Part shown: piece after piece, positions 16,954 through 20,881 of the stretch | Numbering within the stretch: position 1 is the stretch's first letter | Layout: every line of letters begins with the position of its first letter | DNA from: Polyrhizophydium stewartii | Lineage: Eukaryota > Chytridiomycota > Chytridiomycetes > Rhizophydiales | DNA: 20,881 nucleotides | Reading direction: 5' to 3' | Assembly (NCBI GenBank): GCA_027604665.1 | Contig: JADGIZ010000182.1 | Coordinates: forward strand, 1 to 20,881 | Notes under the pieces: model-generated | What the model was told of the DNA's origin: nothing | The model's database searches: none | Seen by the model: only the letters and a program-made list of their open reading frames with translations | Made by a program: the position numbers and the translations under genes

Positions 16954-18216
16954 TCACGCGCTGCCGACGATCTCGTTCATCAGATCCTCGTCCATGTCGT
17001 CCAAGAACTTTGGCTTGGCCGCCGTCGGCTGCATGTCGCCCTGCTGCAGCGGATCCCGCGACACCGCGACTCCAGGGTGTGCGAACTCGGGCAGATGCGC
17101 GGCCGCGTGCGCGCCAGACGTCGCCTCCTCTTCCGCACGCTTCTGCATCCCAATACCACAAGGCAAGGTCTCGAGCGTCAGCGCGCTCGTCCCGGGCATG
17201 CAGAAGCTCTGCAGCAGGCAGTGAAGCTTCTTCAGGCGCCATCTCACGGACCTCCTTGTTCGCCTTGCGAAACTTTTCCTTGTCAAACTTCTGCGGCCGG
17301 TATTCCTGTTCAGAGGGGGTCAGGGTATTGCGCGAGTGCCAATCAAGGCCGTCGCTGCGAGTCACCTGCTCCTCCATTTCGTAGTAGTTTCCGCCGGGGC
17401 CTTGCGCTTGAGATCGCCGTGCCGAGCCCTGTCGGGACGGATTCGTTTGCGCGCCTGGAACCAGATCCGAGCCCAGCATCGCACCTTGTCCGCGCTCGCC
17501 CTGCTGCACCTGGCCAGACGCAGCCTTGGCGATTGCGCCTGCAAGAAGCAGTGGCATAGACACACGTCATCGTGGTGCGCTACTTATTAGCATCGAATGA
17601 TGAAACGCTTTCAGCGCGCCTGCGCCGAAAGCCGCGCAAGTAACCCACTCTCGTTGGGTCCTTGTCGGATCGAGCGCTTGCGCGCACTGACTGTCTCCGC
17701 GCGTCTGAATGCCTCGTCGCCCGTTGGCACGGCGCGCATGCCTCCCTCCTCGATGCTTGGCAGCGATGGCACTCGCGAGCGCCGGCGCGGCAGCACGGCG
17801 TCGTCGTCGAATTTAGCTTCAAACATATGCGCGCTCTTGACGCTGTCCGAGCGGCTCGATACGCTGCCACGGTCGCCGCCCGACGTCGGAGCACCGTCCG
17901 TAGCTGGTCCGTCGAATCCATCGAGAGCTATCTCGCGCTCGGTTAGATCTGCGCCAATCAACCCGCCGTCGCCGATGGCCTGGTCGTCTCCGCCATCGGC
18001 GCTTCGTTTGCGAGGGCCGAGCGATTGTGGTGGAGGAGCACGATGCGGAGATGCTTCCGAGGGCGAGCCCGCTGGCGGCTGCGCGCGATGACGATGCTGG
18101 TGCGTCTGGTCGTACTGGCTCGAGTGGGGTCCTGCGCGCAGGTCTGCGTCGCGGCTCCGCCGTGGCGGCACGCCGGGATCGTGCGGCTCGGGCTCCTTGC
18201 TGGCCCCGCTGCCCAT
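16954..18216 (-). CDS. unknown protein with N-myristoylation signal (369 aa, 3 exons in the favoured model)
   Basis: I recognise no family. The favoured model joins exons 18216-17649, 17538-17252 and 17208-16954 in frame. The start [15 protein letters not shown] fits the N-myristoylation pattern (Gly2, small residue at 6, Lys at 7), which suggests membrane anchoring. Residues 1-190 look disordered and rich in Pro, Ser, Arg and His; they include [20 protein letters not shown] and many RRxS-like potential phosphosites. The rest has [29 protein letters not shown] and an acidic end, [16 protein letters not shown]. The first intron (17539-17648) has GTGGGT, a GCTAATAAG branch-like site and CTTCTTGCAG. 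If it is not spliced, exon 1 ends at a TGA at 17611-17613, and a second gene would start at ATG 17557 ([12 protein letters not shown]). The second intron is only 43 nt. The gene lies between ACADSB and RPN6 on the same strand. Confidence 0.5.
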
Positions 18217-18375
18217 CGGCACGCTGAATTTCCGTCCGCAGGCAACCCGCCCGACGACCACACTTTTGGCGGCTTGCGCAGGGCGAGCACGCCCGGCAGA
18301 TCAAAGCCCAGGCCGAATGCCGCCCAAACAACCCAATGCGCGCTGGTGGCGGCGAGAATGAGGATTTCATTGCAC
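18217..18375. promoter_or_regulatory. intergenic region between the ACADSB-like gene and the myristoylated-protein gene
   Basis: 159 bp that must hold the 3' end of the dehydrogenase transcript and the promoter of the next gene. No TATA box or AATAAA was seen. Confidence 0.45.
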
Positions 18376-20484
18376 TCAGGTGTAGTGCGGCTTGAGCAGC
18401 TTGGCGATCGTCTGCAGCTGGATGTTCGAGGTGCCCTGATGGAGCGGCGCGCATAGGCAGCGTTAATGCCACGACAGCATGCGTCCCCGCAAGCGCAAAT
18501 GCCATCAACACCCACCTCGTAGATGGCGCCAATCTTGCAGTCGCGGTAGAACTTCTCGATCGGAAACTCTGCCCGCGCGCAGAGTCAGCAGGCGGCCCAT
18601 CCGCATGCTGCATCCGGCCAAAACCTCGCGCCGAAAGCTTACCGCGCGTAAAGCCAACGCCGCCGACCCACTCAACGGCCTTGGAAGCAGCGCGCTCGGC
18701 AACCTGCGAGGCGTAGAGCTTGGCCATGGCAGCCTCCTTGACGACGTTCTTGCCCTCCTCCTTGAGGCGAGCGGCGTTGTACGTCAGGAGCCTGGCGGCC
18801 TCGATCTCGGTCGCAATCTGGGCAACCTGGAACTGCATGCCCTGGAAGTCGCCAATGGCCTGGCCAAACTGCTTGCGCTGGTACATGTACGGCAGCGCAT
18901 TGTCAAAGGCACCTTGGGCGAGGCCGAGCATCTGCGCGGCAATGCCGATGCGGCCCTCGTTGAGGATCTCAATAGCGTACTTGTAGCCCTTGCCGACCTC
19001 GCCAAGAACGTTCTCGACAGGGACCTCGACGTCGTCGAAAGAAAGCGCGCACGTCGACGACGCCTTGATGCCAAGCTGCATGCGCCAGAGGTTTCGCCGA
19101 AGCGACACTTGCGTCAGATTCTAGTGCCTTGTCGCCCCCCCCCCCAACATCCGCTGCGGCGTTGCGCCTACCTTGATTTCCTTCTTGGCGACCTTGACGC
19201 CCCAGTCCTTCTCAACAATGAAGCAGGTGATGCCCTTGTATCCCTTGGACGGGTCGACGTTCGCAAACACAAGGAAGATCTCGGCCTCGTACGAGTTGGT
19301 GATCCACATCTTGGAACCATTCAGGACGTACTTGTTGCCGTCCTTGACCGCGCGGGTCTGCAGCGCAAAGGCATCGCTGCCCGAGCCGGCCTCGGAAAGG
19401 CAGAAGCAGCCAACCTTGCCCTGGGCAAGCTGAGAAAGATACTTGGCCTTCTGAGCCTCAGTGCCGTACTGGCGGAAGAGCGTGTTGACCAGCGTGTTCT
19501 GGACGTCGCACACAACGCTGACAGCAGGGTCGACCTTGGCCAGCTCTGGAGGTCGACCAGGATTCCAAAGGCGGGCACAAGCCGTCGTGAGCCAGCTGCC
19601 GCGCAAGTTCCCCGGACAGCCACTGGCGGCGCACCCTCAACAACAAGAATGGCCGACATGAAAGAGCTCTCTGAGCCACCGTACTCTGCCGGGGTCTCGA
19701 CGCCCATCAGCTGCAAGAGCAGATCCAGCGGGGAGTCCAGGATGCGCAGATCCACGTCAGACTCGGCTCACGCCACCAGCACCTGCGGGCCGCCGAGCAA
19801 CTCACGCCCTGGTCAAACAGACCCTTGAGCACCGTCTTGTCGAGCATCTCCTTCTGCAAAGCGTGAAACGAGCGAGGCTGTCAGCTTTCGAGACCAAGCG
19901 ATCTGAATGCGCCGAGCTGCAGCCCACCTCGTCCATCTCGTGGACCTTGGGCAGGACCTGCTCGCGGGCGAACTTGGCAACTGCATGTGGCGCGGTCGGG
20001 CGAGAGAGGGTCAAGAGGCGGTGGCCGCAGGTACGGCGGGTTGGCCATCGTCAGCCCCAGGTGACGGCCGGGCGCTGGGTCGATCATGTGATAATGGCCC
20101 ACCTGCATCGCGCATCTGCGTCTCCTCTGGCGACGTGCGGCGCAGAGCCGCAGTACGGCCAGAGGGCAGGACCAGGCGGAAGAGACGACGGCCAGTATCA
20201 GGCGACGTCGTTGGGCGGTGCAGCAGGCGTCAGCGGTTCGGCTCGCACGTGCAGCAGGCGACTCGGGAGAGCCGACCATCGGTCAGCGTGAAGAGCGACG
20301 GGACAGCGCTGCGGGCGGCGGCAGAGGCCGAGAGCGCGCTGCGGTTGGCGTTGCCGTGAGAGACGTCAGCAAGGAGCACGGTTGGGGAGTGCGCGGCTGC
20401 TTTCGCGCACCGGGTTGCAGGCGCCAGGGAGCGGGCGGCGCGGGGGAGGGCAGCGGCAGCGGTGCGGGCGGCGCGTGAGAGCAT
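18376..20484 (-). CDS. ACADSB: mitochondrial short/branched-chain acyl-CoA dehydrogenase (442 aa, 9 exons)
   Basis: An FAD enzyme that oxidises 2-methyl-branched or short acyl-CoA in isoleucine breakdown and beta-oxidation, passing electrons to ETF in the mitochondrial matrix. Exons in transcription order: 20484-20277, 20126-20103, 19980-19928, 19853-19806, 19710-19635, 19545-19172, 19075-18643, 18568-18516, 18435-18376; all keep frame. The start [20 protein letters not shown] is a typical presequence. Signatures: [15 protein letters not shown] (first acyl-CoA dehydrogenase signature), [26 protein letters not shown], and [21 protein letters not shown] (second signature). IYEGTSNIQL holds the catalytic Glu (residue 423), with an intron right after it. 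The whole most resembles SBCAD rather than medium-chain or isovaleryl enzymes. Length fits (about 430). Exon 2 is only 24 nt (20103-20126). The C-terminus (HYT) shows no peroxisomal signal. Confidence 0.94.
19135..19145. repeat. C11 homopolymer in ACADSB intron 6
   Basis: Eleven C in a row on the plus strand (G run on the coding strand), inside the intron 19076-19171. Likely length-variable and a possible sequencing trouble spot. It does not touch coding sequence. Confidence 0.8.
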
Positions 20485-20598
20485 GAGATCTCAAAGGTCG
20501 GGGGAAGGATTTGTCGCACCAAGTGCCAGGGAGAAAACCGTCATCAGGAACAGGCACAAAACCGGCATCGCAAACGGAGGGTGGCACTCCAGCTCTCG

Positions 20599-20830
20599 CA
20601 CCTTCTGTGCACTCTGCTTTGGCCGCCGCCTGCCGCCCGCTGCGCCGACACAGGTATGCGCGCAGGCACCCATCCATCCGGCGCGCGCACGCCCAATGCC
20701 CGCGCGCGCACGGACGCTGGCAACCCCCTGCTGCGTTTGTCCAGGCTCGCATGCTCATTTGTTGAATAACACCTTCTGCACATTCCGCTTTGGCTGCCGC
20801 ATCTGCCTGCCGCCTGCCGCGCCGACACAG
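20599..20830. repeat. imperfect direct duplication upstream of ACADSB
   Basis: Copy 1 at 20599-20653 and copy 2 at 20770-20830 share CACCTTCTG, a CTTTGG(C/T)(C/T)GCCGC core and GCGCCGACACAG in the same order, with small substitutions and short insertions. Both are followed within about 35 bp by CACCCATCC. The sequence between the copies (20654-20769) is unrelated and rich in CGCGCG. Confidence 0.7.
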
Positions 20831-20854
20831 CGCAACTTGAGAGCCAAAGTTGCG
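20831..20854. repeat. perfect 8-bp inverted repeat (hairpin)
   Basis: CGCAACTT at 20831-20838 pairs with AAGTTGCG at 20847-20854 around an 8-base loop. It lies directly after copy 2 of the direct duplication and is absent from copy 1. It could be a protein-binding palindrome or the trace of a small insertion. No function shown. Confidence 0.6.
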
Positions 20855-20881
20855 ACACCCATCCAGCAGCGGGCGGCTTCC

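Larger units (their letters stand above)
20485..20881. promoter_or_regulatory. upstream region of the ACADSB-like gene
   Basis: 397 bp from the start codon to the window edge. No convincing gene is present on either strand. Short frames here are arginine- and cysteine-rich with no recognisable motif. The notable content is an imperfect direct duplication and a hairpin, listed separately. The promoter should be in this stretch. Confidence 0.5.

Noticed and set aside
15671..17563. 630-codon minus-strand frame that seems to fuse the unknown protein to RPN6
   Set aside because: It runs through predicted introns, the intergenic region and out-of-frame exon sequence. Only its first part and the RPN6 exon pieces make sense. 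Its first codon is GTG.
18479..19828. 449-codon plus-strand frame opposite ACADSB
   Set aside because: It overlaps exons with strong acyl-CoA dehydrogenase signatures on the other strand and crosses several of their introns.
20544..20858. 104-codon minus-strand frame upstream of ACADSB
   Set aside because: The translated product is Arg/Cys/Ser-rich with no motif and spans the direct duplication and the hairpin. It is more likely promoter sequence.
1..20881. Transposons, tRNA or rRNA genes, CRISPR arrays
   Set aside because: I saw no transposase or reverse transcriptase motifs, long terminal or inverted repeats of element size, tRNA-like cloverleaf or regularly spaced repeats. The tandem paralogues are genes, not a repeat array of that type.

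Overview
The window looks like a piece of a compact, GC-rich fungal nuclear chromosome. The recognisable genes are eukaryotic: NOP14, mitochondrial ribosomal protein bS6m, proteasome lid subunit RPN6, and a mitochondrial short/branched-chain acyl-CoA dehydrogenase. Their introns are short (41-296 nt), mostly with a GCTGAC-like branch site, and genes lie about 80-470 bp apart. I cannot fix the lineage. An early-diverging fungus such as a chytrid is a guess from gene content and architecture, not something the sequence proves.

Left part (471-9762, minus strand): four consecutive paralogous genes, here called A-D from left to right (transcription order D, C, B, A). Each is one uninterrupted reading frame of 651-772 codons for an unrecognised multi-pass membrane protein. 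All share a variable, low-complexity N-terminus, a conserved block just before the first membrane segment, three closely grouped membrane segments, a sequon-rich region of about 300 residues, a fourth membrane segment, and a conserved tail ending near LTNGKRY. A and B share near-identical nucleotide tracts separated by diverged tracts, which suggests gene conversion. This array is the most novel part of the window.

Centre (10235-14421, plus strand): NOP14 (7 exons, 1038 aa, 40S ribosome assembly in the nucleolus), followed closely by bS6m (3 exons, 122 aa, or 146 aa from an upstream in-frame ATG). Gene D and NOP14 diverge from a shared 472 bp region.

Right part (14655-20484, minus strand, transcription order right to left): an ACADSB-like dehydrogenase (9 exons, 442 aa), an unknown protein with an N-myristoylation signal (probably 3 exons, 369 aa), and RPN6 (10 exons, 419 aa). 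RPN6 converges on bS6m. The exon models of the four recognised genes keep frame throughout and give proteins close to family length (NOP14 is longer). The 397 bp upstream of the dehydrogenase contains an imperfect direct duplication and a perfect 8 bp hairpin. I saw no tRNA, rRNA, transposon or CRISPR array.
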